This document shows positions 20,967 to 30,559 of a stretch of DNA of 64,000 nucleotides, in pieces. How positions within the stretch are numbered: position 1 is the first letter of the stretch; every line of letters begins with the position of its first letter. The stretch is from Paenalcaligenes niemegkensis (lineage in GTDB: Bacteria; Pseudomonadota; Gammaproteobacteria; Burkholderiales; Burkholderiaceae_B), in contig NZ_JAKGCT010000004.1 in NCBI RefSeq assembly GCF_022230885.1, positions 868,001 to 932,000 on the forward strand. Direction: 5' to 3'. A model generated the notes under the pieces. It searched no databases and was not told where the DNA came from. It saw only the letters and a list, made by a program, of their open reading frames with translations. Position numbers and translations under genes: made by a program.

Positions 20967-21203
20967 TTATTCAGCGTCTTCATCCGATTTTAGAGAGACC
21001 GGACGCGCAGGTACAACTGTAGATATCGCGTGTTTATATACCATTTGTGTAACGGTATTACGCAGCAATACTACATATTGGTCGAAAGATTCGATTTGTC
21101 CCTGTAGTTTGATTCCATTTACCAGATAAATAGAAACAGGGATATGTTCCTTGCGCAGGGCGTTTAAAAATGGGTCTTGTAATACTTGCCCTTTGTTGCT
21201 CAT
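20967..21203 (-). CDS. hfq: RNA chaperone Hfq
   Basis: Sm-like hexameric protein that pairs small RNAs with mRNAs. The 78-residue protein carries both Sm motifs: [20 protein letters not shown] with [18 protein letters not shown] (Sm1) and [12 protein letters not shown] (Sm2, with the Tyr-Lys-His of the proximal RNA site). The C-terminal tail is short, as is common outside enterics. Upstream is hisC (110-base gap) and downstream hflX. Confidence 0.98.
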   Translation of the reverse strand: MSNKGQVLQDPFLNALRKEHIPVSIYLVNGIKLQGQIESFDQYVVLLRNTVTQMVYKHAISTVVPARPVSLKSDEDAE

Positions 21204-21313
21204 TGGCTAGGCTCCAATTATGTTGTTATTTCAGATTAATCTGTCGTAGGTGTACACTTTACAGGGTTTTCCCGCAAACCGCACCCATGTTGATCACGTA
21301 CGCTGTATTGCTT

Positions 21314-22404
21314 TTACTTATTCAACTGCTTTTTATGAATTATAGTCGCTAGCGTAGTAAATAGACGGTCGCATTGGTCGGGAGTTCCCACAGTAATGCG
21401 TAAATAATTCTGTATGCGGCTTTGAGAAAAGTGCCTCACCAAAATACCGTTATCGCGTAATGCCTGCTGTAATTGTGCTGCATCATGCTCAGGGTGCGTC
21501 ACAAAAACAAAGTTAGTGCTGGACGGCAAAACCTTAAAACCAATTGTACTTAGTTTTTTGCTTAACTCATCACGCGAACTGATCACGTTCTGGCATGCCT
21601 GCTGGAAATAGTCCTGATCTTTAATCGCCGCGGCCGCCCCTGCCAAAGCCAGTGCATCAAGCGGATATGAGTTAAAGCTATCTTTAACCCTGACCAGGCC
21701 GGCGATGATCTCCGGGCTGGCAACAGCAAAGCCTACACGCAAGCCGGCCAAAGCATACGACTTTGACAAGGTCTGTACGACCACTATGTTGTCGTACTGA
21801 TTAACCAGCGAAATGGCGGACTGGCCTCCAAAATCAATGTAGGCTTCGTCAATTACGACCACCGACTCAGGGTTTGCCGACGCAATTTTCTGAATCTCGC
21901 TCAGACCCAGCAATAAACTTGTAGGCGCATTGGGATTAGCAAGCAAAATACCTACCGGCGCCTGCTCTCGTGGCTGCAGATAGTCGCTAACATTAATGCT
22001 GAAGTCTTCAGCAAGAGGCATTACCTCGAATGGCACTTGGTAATAACGGCAATAGGTTGTGTAGAAACTATAGCTGACATCAGGCACAAGCAGCTTTAAT
22101 CCCCTCGCAAAAACAAAGCGCTAAAAATATGAGCAAGCACTTCGTCTGAACCATTACCGATAAAGACGTTATCCAGGCTTAAGCCATGCAGCTGTGCAAT
22201 AGCTTCACGCAAATCATGGCCGTCGTAATCGGGATACAAACGCAAATCGTTATTGGCTGCCGCCTGTATGGCCTCGATCGCTTTGGGCGAAGGACCATAA
22301 GCATGCTCGTTGGTGTTGAGCTTAAGCAGATTTTCCATTTTAAGCTGTTCGCCAGGCACATAGGGCTGCAGTGAACTCAGGTGATCACTTAGGAAACGAC
22401 TCAC
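21314..22404 (-). CDS. hisC: Histidinol-phosphate aminotransferase, frameshifted
   Basis: PLP enzyme of histidine synthesis that converts imidazole acetol phosphate and glutamate to histidinol phosphate. The N-terminal part (22404-22096) holds [27 protein letters not shown] and [14 protein letters not shown]; the rest (from 22087) holds [15 protein letters not shown] and the PLP lysine in [16 protein letters not shown]. One extra base in the run CCCC at 22101-22104 (GGGG on the coding strand) joins them as [17 protein letters not shown] and gives 363 residues, the normal length. The start is GTG overlapping the der stop (GTGA). Probably intact in the organism. Confidence 0.92.
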
Positions 22405-23792
22405 TTTTTCTCCACGAGGTAAGGGTTGCGAGAGGATTTCATCTCGATACGCAATGGCGTGCCCTCGAGGTCGAAGGCCTCGCGAATACGCCCTTCGAGG
22501 TACCGGCGATATGAATCAGAAATAGCTTCAAGAGCATTTCCGTGCACAATGACCAGTGGCGGGTTTTGTCCGCCCTGATGCGCATAACGCAGTTTAGGCC
22601 TGAAGATACCCTTGCGCGGCGGCTGCTGCTGCTCGACGGCATCATGCAGCACGCGTGTCAGCCTGGGCGTGGAGAGGCGACGGAAAGCCGCCGCATGGGC
22701 ACTGCGCACCGACTTCATGACAGGATTAATACCCTGACCTTTCAGCGCAGACGTAGTGTGGACCTTGGCAAAATTCAAGAATCGCAGCTTGCGATCAAAC
22801 TCGCGCTGCACCCATTCTCGCTTATAACTGTCGAGGTTATCCCATTTGTTGATTGCCACCACCAATGCCCGGCCTGTTTCAAGAACAAAGCCTGCAATAC
22901 TGGCGTCCTGATCAGAAATTTCAGTTTGTGCGTCCAGCATCAGCAGCACGACATTACACGCCTCTATGGCTTGCAATGTCTTGATTACCGAAAACTTTTC
23001 GATTGTTTCAAAGACTTTGCCACGACGCCTTAAGCCCGCGGTATCGATCAGGGTGTAAGGGATCCCCTCACGCTCGAACTCAATCTCAATGGCATCACGC
23101 GTAGTGCCTGGCTGATCGAAAGCAATAACACGCTCTTCACCAAGCAAGGTATTAATAAATGTAGACTTACCCACATTCGGACGACCCACGATAGCGAGTT
23201 TGATACGGTGCTTGGGATCGCTGCTTTCATCGGCATCAGGATCAAAGTCAGGCTCTTCTTCGTCATCTGCCTCGCCAGCCGGTGCGGGCACGCGTTCTAG
23301 CGCTTCCTCGATGAGCTCACCCACCCCATCGCCATGAGAAGCTGATATCAAATGGGGCTGGCCTAAGCCCAGCTCGTGGAAATCGACTGCTGCGGCGCCA
23401 TAGCGCATTCCTTCCGCTTTATTTACGGCCAGCACTACAGATTGACCGGAACGACGGAGCAATTGCGCAATATCGTAATCCAGGCGGTTGAGGCCTTCGC
23501 GGGCATCAACTAGAAAAATGACCACATCGGACTCGGCTATGGCCTGATGGGTTTGTCGGGCCATTTCCCGAAGCATGCCTTCTTTGGCTACAGGCTCGAA
23601 GCCTCCTGTATCTACAATAAGATAAGGACGGGAGCCCATGCGACCCTCACCATAATGGCGATCACGTGTCAGGCCAGGAAAGTCGGCCACGAGGGCCTGA
23701 CGGGACCGGGTCAAGCGATTAAACAACGTGGACTTGCCAACGTTGGCCCGGCCTACCAGGGTAATAACAGGTTTGAAAGCTATGCGATTCAA
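22401..23792 (-). CDS. der: Ribosome biogenesis GTPase Der
   Basis: Essential double-GTPase that acts in late 50S assembly. The 463-residue protein has two G domains in tandem (P-loops [14 protein letters not shown] near residue 13 and [14 protein letters not shown] near residue 203) separated by an acidic linker [15 protein letters not shown], and a C-terminal KH-like domain ([20 protein letters not shown]). The start is a TTG that overlaps the bamB stop as TTGA; no other start fits the family N-terminus FKPVITLVG. Lies between bamB and hisC, a conserved order. Confidence 0.96.
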   Translation of the reverse strand: MNRIAFKPVITLVGRANVGKSTLFNRLTRSRQALVADFPGLTRDRHYGEGRMGSRPYLIVDTGGFEPVAKEGMLREMARQTHQAIAESDVVIFLVDAREGLNRLDYDIAQLLRRSGQSVVLAVNKAEGMRYGAAAVDFHELGLGQPHLISASHGDGVGELIEEALERVPAPAGEADDEEEPDFDPDADESSDPKHRIKLAIVGRPNVGKSTFINTLLGEERVIAFDQPGTTRDAIEIEFEREGIPYTLIDTAGLRRRGKVFETIEKFSVIKTLQAIEACNVVLLMLDAQTEISDQDASIAGFVLETGRALVVAINKWDNLDSYKREWVQREFDRKLRFLNFAKVHTTSALKGQGINPVMKSVRSAHAAAFRRLSTPRLTRVLHDAVEQQQPPRKGIFRPKLRYAHQGGQNPPLVIVHGNALEAISDSYRRYLEGRIREAFDLEGTPLRIEMKSSRNPYLVEKK

Positions 23793-24945
23793 TTGACGCC
23801 AACCAATACCAAATTGCCGTTGCGTGCCTGAACCAGCACACCACGGTCAGTTCCCACCAGAGGGGAAGTTATTGCACCACCGCCTACACTGACGCGGCCC
23901 AAGAGCCGCCCATCAGAGCGAGATAGTAAATGCACAAAACCTTCGTAATCGCCCACAGCTACAGCTTGGGGCACTACAGCAGGTGCAGAAAGTTTACGGT
24001 TTCTCAGGCCTTCCTGCGTCCAGACGGGAGTACCATCACGCAGGCTGAAGGCATGCATTATGTCCCTACCGTCAGAGGCGTATAGGAACTGTGCGTCAGA
24101 GGCAGGACCGACACTGTTGGAAAACTCGTGGTCCCACACAGGCACACCGCCCTGAGAGACATCAAAACATACGATACGGCCCTGATAAGCTGCGCCACAT
24201 AATAGCGGCCCCTGCATTTGCGGAGCCCCCACCACGTCAATGATGCGCTCAAGGTCGGTAGCACCTTTAGATACAGCAACGGTCCCCTCCCACTGAACCG
24301 CCCCACTGCGCGCATCAATTGCCATCACCCGACCATTTGGCATGCCTGCGATCAGCAGCCCATCGACCATTTCCATTTGAATATTGGTTTTTAACGCCAA
24401 GGCAGGGCCTGGACGCTGCAGGCTCCAGAGCAAATTACCATTGCGAGCGTCAAAAGCCTGAATGCGGTAATCGCTGCTGCGCACCACCACCACTCCGCTT
24501 CCGACTACAGGAGGCACGGTGATTTCACTGGCTGCCTTGGCAGTCCACATCTCGACTCCCTGGTCATTTAGCGCGATCACCGTGCCATCCGCCGCGGCGA
24601 CCGCCACTGTGGTGCCATCGGCCCCCACGCCAGCCGAGAGCCGCTTAGCTGCATTCACGGACCACAGGGTGCGGCCACTGGCAAGGTCAACCTTGACGAC
24701 CTGACCGCCTTGCGATGCCGCGTAAACCGAGCTATTGGCCACATGAGGTGCAAAACCGTAGCCGGCCCCCCGCTTAGCGAAACGGACCAGCGCACGGCTG
24801 CGCTGACACCGGCTTCGTATTTTTCCAGCGGTGCAGGTTCGTAGCGGGGATCTTTACTCGAGAACATTGAGCAAGCAGCCAATGACGATAAACTTAAGGC
24901 GATGGCGGCTAGCTTCAGCGTGCCTTTTAGTGTGTACGTTGCCAT
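23789..24945 (-). CDS. bamB: Outer membrane assembly lipoprotein BamB, frameshifted near N-terminus
   Basis: Lipoprotein of the BAM complex that inserts beta-barrel proteins into the outer membrane. The N-terminal part (from 24945) has a lipoprotein signal with lipobox LAAC and then [19 protein letters not shown]; the main part is a PQQ-type eight-bladed propeller with repeated LWSL/W-G motifs such as [14 protein letters not shown]. The frame shifts near 24778-24783. One extra base, most simply in the AAA run at 24780-24782, gives [19 protein letters not shown] and a 385-residue protein, the expected length. Between yfgM and der, as in many relatives. Confidence 0.92.
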
Positions 24946-24947
24946 CC

Positions 24948-25583
24948 TTAGCGTTCTCCGGTTGCATCAAGTTTAAGCTGAATGATTTGCGAAACGGCTT
25001 CACCGCTCAGCGCCTCAAGGGCCTTTTCCCATTCTGCCTGCGCTTCAGCTTTTTTACCCTGAGCGGCATAGACATCACCGCGACGGTCGGCATATAAGCC
25101 CGCAAATGAAGCTGGTGCGTCGCTTAGCTGCGCAAGAGCCTGGTCGTGATCGCCAAGTTCAAGCAACACCCCCGCCAAACGCAGTCGTGCCAGCGGTATC
25201 AAGGCTTGATCATCGCCACTGCTGATTATCCACTCGAGCTGCTCTCTGGCTTCTTCAGTTTCGCCACGCTCCTGGAGGGCCCATGCCGCGATCAACACAC
25301 CACGACTGGTATAGCCGGATTGCGGGAAATCAGCTCGTAAAGTCTCGCTAGCCGCTTTGATGCGCGCGTAGGCCTCAGGTGAGTCTTGGCGGCTGGCGCC
25401 TTCCAGAGCCTCAAAATAGCCCATTGCCTGCGTGTTCTGATGGTTTTGATACCACTGCCAACCACGCCAGCCCAGAACGCCAGCCACCACGACAAAAGCG
25501 AGAATCACACATAGAGTGCCATAACGCCCCCACCAGTCGCGTATGGCGTCAATCTTTTCCTGCTCTTCTAAATCATAGGCCAT
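24948..25583 (-). CDS. YfgM-family TPR protein, inner-membrane periplasmic chaperone partner
   Basis: Single-pass inner-membrane protein of 211 residues. In E. coli YfgM associates with PpiD and the SecYEG translocon and assists proteins moving to the periplasm. Seen here: a short cytoplasmic head MAYDLEEQEKIDAIRDWWGR, one membrane segment (about residues 24-43, LCVILAFVVVAGVLGWRGW) and a helical tetratricopeptide-like domain (for example PLARLRLAGVLLELGDHDQAL). The gap to hisS is three bases and to bamB two, so hisS-yfgM-bamB-der form one operon. Confidence 0.9.
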   Translation of the reverse strand: MAYDLEEQEKIDAIRDWWGRYGTLCVILAFVVVAGVLGWRGWQWYQNHQNTQAMGYFEALEGASRQDSPEAYARIKAASETLRADFPQSGYTSRGVLIAAWALQERGETEEAREQLEWIISSGDDQALIPLARLRLAGVLLELGDHDQALAQLSDAPASFAGLYADRRGDVYAAQGKKAEAQAEWEKALEALSGEAVSQIIQLKLDATGER

Positions 25584-25586
25584 GCT

Positions 25587-26876
25587 TTAAATCCTTGCTT
25601 TCAGTTCTGTAGCCAGTTGATCAAATGCAATGCTTTGCTGTTGCTGCTCTGCCGGTAAATCGGCAGCACGCAGCCATTTAACACTGGCAGTCTTTGCGCT
25701 TAATTCGTTCTCGCCAAGAATCACCGCTGCGGCCGCCCCACTATTATCGGCCCGCTTGAATTGCGATTTAAAGCCCGCAGAGCCCGCATGCACGAGCACA
25801 CGCAAACCGTGATCCCGTAGCTGCTCGGCTAGTAATGAGGCTTGACGCTGCGCTGCATCGCCCTGATGAATCATGTAAATCTGGCATTCAGGAAGACTCT
25901 GGGCCTGATCCTGCTGCGAACACAGATCGAGGAGGCGCTCAACGCCAATGGCGAATCCCACAGCAGGTGCAGACTTACCGCCCAGCAGTTCGATGAGCCC
26001 GTCGTAGCGGCCGCCACCGCAGACGGTACCCTGGGCTCCGAGCCTGTCTGTTACCCACTCGAATACCGTCAGATTGTAGTAATCAAGCCCACGCACCAGA
26101 CGGGTATTTAATGTGTAGGCAATACCTGCGTCGTCAAGGCGGTCGCAGACGCCACGATAATGAGCCAACGATTCTTCGCCTAAAAACTCGAAGAGCTTAG
26201 GCGCATTGTTTGCCATGTCCTGCATGGCAGGGTTTTTTGTATCCAGTACACGCAAGGGGTTGGAATACATGCGGCGCTGGCCTTCCTCGTCGAGTACATG
26301 CTTGTGCTGTTCAAGGTACGTCACCAGCGCCTCACGGTGGGCAGCACGTTCCTCTGCCTGGCCCAGTGAGTTGATTTCAAGACGTATGTCATTTAGCCCA
26401 AGGATTTTCCAGAGCCGGCCCAACATAACTATGAGTTCGGCGTCTACGTCAGGACCTGGCAAACCCAACGCTTCAACGTCAATCTGGTGAAATTGTCGAT
26501 AACGGCCGCGCTGGGGGCGTTCGTGCCGGAATACAGGCCCCATTGCATACACCCGATGAGGACGGTCATAAAGTAAGTTGTGCTCGATCGCAGCCCGCAC
26601 CATGCCGGCGGTAAACTCTGGCCTCATGGTGAGCTTGTCACCGTTTAGCGAATCAGTAAACGAGTACATCTCTTTTTCGACGATATCAGTAACCTCACCA
26701 ATACCACGTGCGAAAAGCTGTGTGTGCTCGAGCACCGGAGTACGCATATTGCGATACCCATAACTGGCCAGCCATTGGCGTACGGTTTCTTCCAACTGCT
26801 CCCATTGACTACTGGAGTCTGGAAGTATGTCTTTCATGCCCGTCAGGGCGCGAAGCTTTTGAAACGACTGCGTCAT
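25587..26876 (-). CDS. hisS: Histidyl-tRNA synthetase
   Basis: Class II synthetase that charges tRNA-His. The 429-residue protein has motif 1 ([18 protein letters not shown] region), motif 2 with [20 protein letters not shown], the HisRS signature [15 protein letters not shown] (histidine A motif) and [14 protein letters not shown] with motif 3 [12 protein letters not shown], followed by the C-terminal anticodon-binding domain. Opens an operon with yfgM, bamB and der; ispG lies 38 bases upstream on the same strand. Confidence 0.97.
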   Translation of the reverse strand: MTQSFQKLRALTGMKDILPDSSSQWEQLEETVRQWLASYGYRNMRTPVLEHTQLFARGIGEVTDIVEKEMYSFTDSLNGDKLTMRPEFTAGMVRAAIEHNLLYDRPHRVYAMGPVFRHERPQRGRYRQFHQIDVEALGLPGPDVDAELIVMLGRLWKILGLNDIRLEINSLGQAEERAAHREALVTYLEQHKHVLDEEGQRRMYSNPLRVLDTKNPAMQDMANNAPKLFEFLGEESLAHYRGVCDRLDDAGIAYTLNTRLVRGLDYYNLTVFEWVTDRLGAQGTVCGGGRYDGLIELLGGKSAPAVGFAIGVERLLDLCSQQDQAQSLPECQIYMIHQGDAAQRQASLLAEQLRDHGLRVLVHAGSAGFKSQFKRADNSGAAAAVILGENELSAKTASVKWLRAADLPAEQQQQSIAFDQLATELKARI

Positions 26877-26914
26877 AACTCTTCTTTATGTATTTTTAAT
26901 ACGTAATGCAAGGA

Positions 26915-28198
26915 TTACGCCTGCTGATTGCCGTATCTACGTTCGACGTAGTTAAGCACGATGTCTTGAAATTCTTTAGCGATAGTATCGCCTTTTAATG
27001 TAACTACCCGCTCGCCGTCAACATAAACCGGTGCAGAAGGCACTTCGCCTGTACCTGGCAGGCTGATGCCTATGTCGGCATGACGGCTTTCGCCTGGCCC
27101 GTTAACCACGCAGCCCATTACGGCAACATTCATGCTTTCAACACCAGGATAATGGTTTTTCCAGACAGGCATCTGCTCGCGCAAGTAGTTTTGAATATCG
27201 TCCGCGAGCTCTTGAAAGACCGTACTACTTGTGCGCCCACAACCAGGACAGGCCACCACCATCGGCGTAAATGCGCGCAGCCCCATGGTCTGCAGAATTT
27301 CCTGGGCCACGATGACTTCACGCGTGCGATCACCACCGGGTTCGGGCGTAAGCGAGATGCGTATCGTATCGCCTATGCCTTGCTGCAACAATACCGAGAG
27401 TGCCGCGGTTGACGCCACAATGCCTTTGCTGCCCATGCCGGCTTCGGTCAGCCCAAGATGCAAGGGATAGTCACAACGTGCAGACAAGTCCTGATACACG
27501 GTGATGAGATCTTGCACATGACTGACTTTGCAGGACAGGATAATGCTATTGGGTGAGAGGCCCAGTTCTTCAGCACGCTGCGCATTGCTAATAGCGGAGA
27601 TAACCAGGGCATCACGCATTACAGCCTGAGCATCCCAGGGCTTGGGCTGCTTGCTGTTGTCGTCCATCATTCTGGCCATCAGCTCGTGATCAAGACTTCC
27701 CCAGTTAACGCCAATTCTGACGGGCTTTTCATAACGGCATGCGACTTCAATCATGCGCGCGAAGTTATCATCCCGGCGCTTGCCGCCGCCCATATTACCC
27801 GGATTAATACGGTACTTGGACAATGCCTGGGCACAATCAGGGTAGTCGCTAAGCAGCTTATGACCGTTGTAATGGAAGTCGCCGACCAGCGGCACATTGA
27901 TACCCATGCGATCAAGCTGCTCTCGTATAGCCGGTACCTCTTTAGCCGCCTCAGGGGTATTGACCGTGATACGCACGAGCTCGGAACCCGCCAAAGCCAG
28001 CTCTTTGACCTGTATGGCCGTGGCAATGGCTTGCGTTGTGTCGGTGTTAGTCATGGACTGCACGACGACCGGAGCGTCTCCGCCTATCAATACCTTATGG
28101 TCGCCCCATGCCACCGTAACCGGACGGGTTCGACGTGGAGTGCTCGCCCCCACACGCAAAGGCGCGTCATTAGCGAAAGGTGTGATGGATTGCGTCAT
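26915..28198 (-). CDS. ispG: 4-hydroxy-3-methylbut-2-enyl diphosphate synthase (flavodoxin/ferredoxin)
   Basis: 4Fe-4S enzyme of the non-mevalonate (MEP) isoprenoid pathway. The 427-residue protein has the N-terminal TIM-barrel part with [24 protein letters not shown] and [11 protein letters not shown], and the C-terminal cluster domain with ACPGCGRTS and [17 protein letters not shown] supplying three cysteines and a glutamate. Starts in an ATGA overlap with the rodZ-like gene. The rodZ-ispG-hisS order is conserved in proteobacteria. Confidence 0.97.
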   Translation of the reverse strand: MTQSITPFANDAPLRVGASTPRRTRPVTVAWGDHKVLIGGDAPVVVQSMTNTDTTQAIATAIQVKELALAGSELVRITVNTPEAAKEVPAIREQLDRMGINVPLVGDFHYNGHKLLSDYPDCAQALSKYRINPGNMGGGKRRDDNFARMIEVACRYEKPVRIGVNWGSLDHELMARMMDDNSKQPKPWDAQAVMRDALVISAISNAQRAEELGLSPNSIILSCKVSHVQDLITVYQDLSARCDYPLHLGLTEAGMGSKGIVASTAALSVLLQQGIGDTIRISLTPEPGGDRTREVIVAQEILQTMGLRAFTPMVVACPGCGRTSSTVFQELADDIQNYLREQMPVWKNHYPGVESMNVAVMGCVVNGPGESRHADIGISLPGTGEVPSAPVYVDGERVVTLKGDTIAKEFQDIVLNYVERRYGNQQA

Positions 28199-28683
28199 TG
28201 TTTAAGGTCTTTAAGCCAATCAAATAATAACCAGGAATCGGGAATCCAGCCCCGGTCGAGTGCATAAAACACCACGACCAGCAGCAATACAGCAATGATT
28301 AGTATCCATCCCCATGGACGCTGCTTAGGTTCTGCATACAGAGGCATGTCGGCGCTAACCCATGAACCATCTGCGCTACGAGCCACAGCGGGCATCGGTG
28401 CAGTGCCCGCCTGCTGGTCAAGCATGGAAAGCACGGCGCTTTCGTCGGCATCCAGCAATCGCGCATAGTTACGTGCCATGCCCCGTAATGCGGCGCCCTG
28501 TGGCAGGCGAGAAAAATCGTCGGCTTCAAGTGCATTAATTTGTGCAGCCGAATATTTCAGGCGCGCAGACACGTCAGAGATAGACAAGCCGCGCGACTCA
28601 CGTAATTGGCGTATAAAACCACCCACATTGCTAAAAGCTGACGTTGGAGGAGACTCGACATCAACAATAGGAGTCTGGCTCAT
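28195..28683 (-). CDS. Short RodZ-like helix-turn-helix membrane protein
   Basis: Resembles the N-terminal half of RodZ, which links the MreB cytoskeleton to the cell envelope. The 162-residue protein has an HTH_25-type domain (about residues 22-88, [20 protein letters not shown] and [20 protein letters not shown]) and one membrane segment (about 126-144, [17 protein letters not shown]), then only about 18 periplasmic residues. The C-terminal periplasmic domain of long RodZ proteins is missing; no continuation in another frame is available since ispG starts inside the stop overlap. Position between rlmN and ispG supports the assignment. Start overlaps the rlmN stop (TAATG). Confidence 0.8.
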   Translation of the reverse strand: MSQTPIVDVESPPTSAFSNVGGFIRQLRESRGLSISDVSARLKYSAAQINALEADDFSRLPQGAALRGMARNYARLLDADESAVLSMLDQQAGTAPMPAVARSADGSWVSADMPLYAEPKQRPWGWILIIAVLLLVVVFYALDRGWIPDSWLLFDWLKDLKQ

Positions 28684-29845
28684 TAGGCTTCCTGCTTGAG
28701 AATAATAGTGCCACGTTCGGGCAAGCGCTGTTCGATGCGGGTACGGTCACGGATATCGCCCGCCAGCTGGCCACAAGCTGCATCGATGTCGTCACCACGG
28801 GTTTTACGGACAGTAGTGATGACGCCCCCTTCAATGAGACGCTGCGAAAAATCGCGGATGCGCTGATTGGAAGAGCGCTTTAACCCGGACTGCGGAAAAG
28901 GATTAAAGGGGATCAGGTTGAACTTGCACTTGACCTGAGCTGCGATATCAAGCAGTTGCCTGGCGTGCAGGTCGCTATCATTAATACCATCGAGCATAAT
29001 GTACTCGAAAGTGATGAAGTCACGCGGTGCATGCTCAAGGTATCGATTGCAGGCATCAAGAAGCTCGCGCAAAGGATGCTTGCGGTTCAGTGGCACAAGC
29101 TTGTCTCGTAGCTCGTCATTAGGCGCATGCAAAGAGACCGCCAGCGCAACAGGGCAATCTTGCGCCAGCCTGTCCATCATGGGGACCACTCCGGAAGTAG
29201 AAACGGTTACCCTGCGACGCGAAAGCCCGTAAGCGTTGTCGTCGAGCATTAAGCGCAAGGCAATAAGCAACTGATCGTAATTAAGAAGGGGCTCGCCCAT
29301 TCCCATCATGACCACATTGCTGACCACCCGATGTGGCTGAGCCTTGCCACTTGAGGCTTCGCCATCAATACGTGAACTTGCAGGGTCGCTCATGAGCGCG
29401 CGGCGGGCGTGCCATAGCTGGCCGATAATTTCGGCGGCACTAAGGTTTCGGTTAAAACCCTGGTATCCCGTGGAGCAAAAAGGACACGCCACGGTACAGC
29501 CCGCCTGGCTGGAAATACATAGCGTGCCGCGATCGTCTTCGGGAATAAACACCGTTTCGACCGAATTGTTCTTGCCCACATCGAATAGCCATTTACGGGT
29601 GCCATCGGCAGAGCGCTGCTCAAGCACGACCTCGGAGGTGTGAATGGAGCAGTGCTCTGACAACTGCCGGCGGAAGTCCCGCGCCAAGTCTGTCATCTGC
29701 TCAAAATCATCCACCCCCGCTGGTGCATCCAACGCTGTAGCTGCCGGGCACGAAACGGCTTGCCACCCCACTGGGCGACGAGTTCGGCCAGCTGGTCAGG
29801 TGCATAACCCAACAAATTAACAGGAGAGATAGTAGTATCAGACAT
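28683..29845 (-). CDS. rlmN: Dual-specificity 23S rRNA/tRNA adenine C2-methyltransferase RlmN, frameshifted near N-terminus
   Basis: Radical-SAM enzyme that methylates A2503 of 23S rRNA and A37 of some tRNAs. The main part has the CxxxCxxC cluster motif in [31 protein letters not shown] and [20 protein letters not shown]. The conserved N-terminus lies in another frame and begins at ATG 29845 ([19 protein letters not shown], then [19 protein letters not shown]). One extra base in CCCCC at 29714-29718 joins them as [19 protein letters not shown] and gives 387 residues. The gene order ndk-rlmN-(pilF)-rodZ-ispG is usual; a pilF gene is absent here. Confidence 0.93.
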
Positions 29846-29889
29846 AAGACAAACAATAAAGGCGCGGAAAACTAGCGCGTTTTCAGCAA

Positions 29890-30315
29890 TTAGCGGCTAT
29901 AAACCTGGCTAGCTGGGAAGAAGTAGGCAATTTCAGCGGCAGCAGTTTCAGCGGCATCAGAACCGTGAACAGCGTTGGCATCAATGCTTTCTGCGAAGTC
30001 GGCACGAATTGTGCCTGCAGCCGCTTCTTTAGGGTTGGTAGCACCCATGAGGTCGCGGTTTGTAAGAATGGCGTTTTCGCCTTCCAGCACTTGTACGAAT
30101 ACAGGACCGGAAATCATGAACTCGACGAGGTCGTTGAAGAAAGGACGCTCTTTGTGCACGGCGTAGAAGCCCTCAGCTTCAGCACGTGACAAATGTACCA
30201 TGCGAGCAGCGGCAATCTTAAGACCTGCTTGCTCAAAACGGGCAACAATTTGACCAATTGCATTTTTTGCTACAGCGTCGGGCTTGATAATAGACAGTGT
30301 GCGTTCAATAGCCAT
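29890..30315 (-). CDS. ndk: Nucleoside diphosphate kinase
   Basis: Transfers the terminal phosphate between nucleoside triphosphates and diphosphates through a phospho-histidine. The 141-residue protein has the normal length and motifs: [20 protein letters not shown] at the start, [18 protein letters not shown], and the active-site His in [17 protein letters not shown]. First gene of the ndk-rlmN-rodZ-ispG run; a long hairpin lies 68 bases upstream. Confidence 0.98.
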   Translation of the reverse strand: MAIERTLSIIKPDAVAKNAIGQIVARFEQAGLKIAAARMVHLSRAEAEGFYAVHKERPFFNDLVEFMISGPVFVQVLEGENAILTNRDLMGATNPKEAAAGTIRADFAESIDANAVHGSDAAETAAAEIAYFFPASQVYSR

Positions 30316-30382
30316 GTAAAATTCCAGAATAAACTAAGTGTATAGTCGTTGATCCGGAGTGGAAAAACGACCGACTAAATAT

Positions 30383-30416
30383 AAGTGTTTGTTTTTACCA
30401 ATAAAAACAAACACTT
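30383..30416. repeat. Perfect 15-bp inverted repeat in the ndk-valS intergenic region
   Basis: AAGTGTTTGTTTTTA (30383-30397) and its exact reverse complement (30402-30416) flank a CCAA loop. It lies in the divergent promoter region, 68 bases upstream of the ndk start. It is A/T-rich and not followed by a clean T run on either strand, so it is not a typical terminator; it could be an operator or an RNA hairpin in the ndk leader. Confidence 0.75.
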
Positions 30417-30559
30417 TTAATGCTTTTACGACAACCGGACATTTTACCACGCCCACGAAGTACCGCAGCATCATAAAATGATCACTTTTGTACCTTATTT
30501 TTCGGCACACATAAGCGCCCTCTGGCGTGAAAAGCTGTGCTGCTATTATTCGCAACACA

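Noticed and set aside
30527-30559. GTG at 30527 as the valS start
   Set aside because: The extra 11 residues do not look like a ValRS N-terminus; ATG at 30560 gives a typical start and length.
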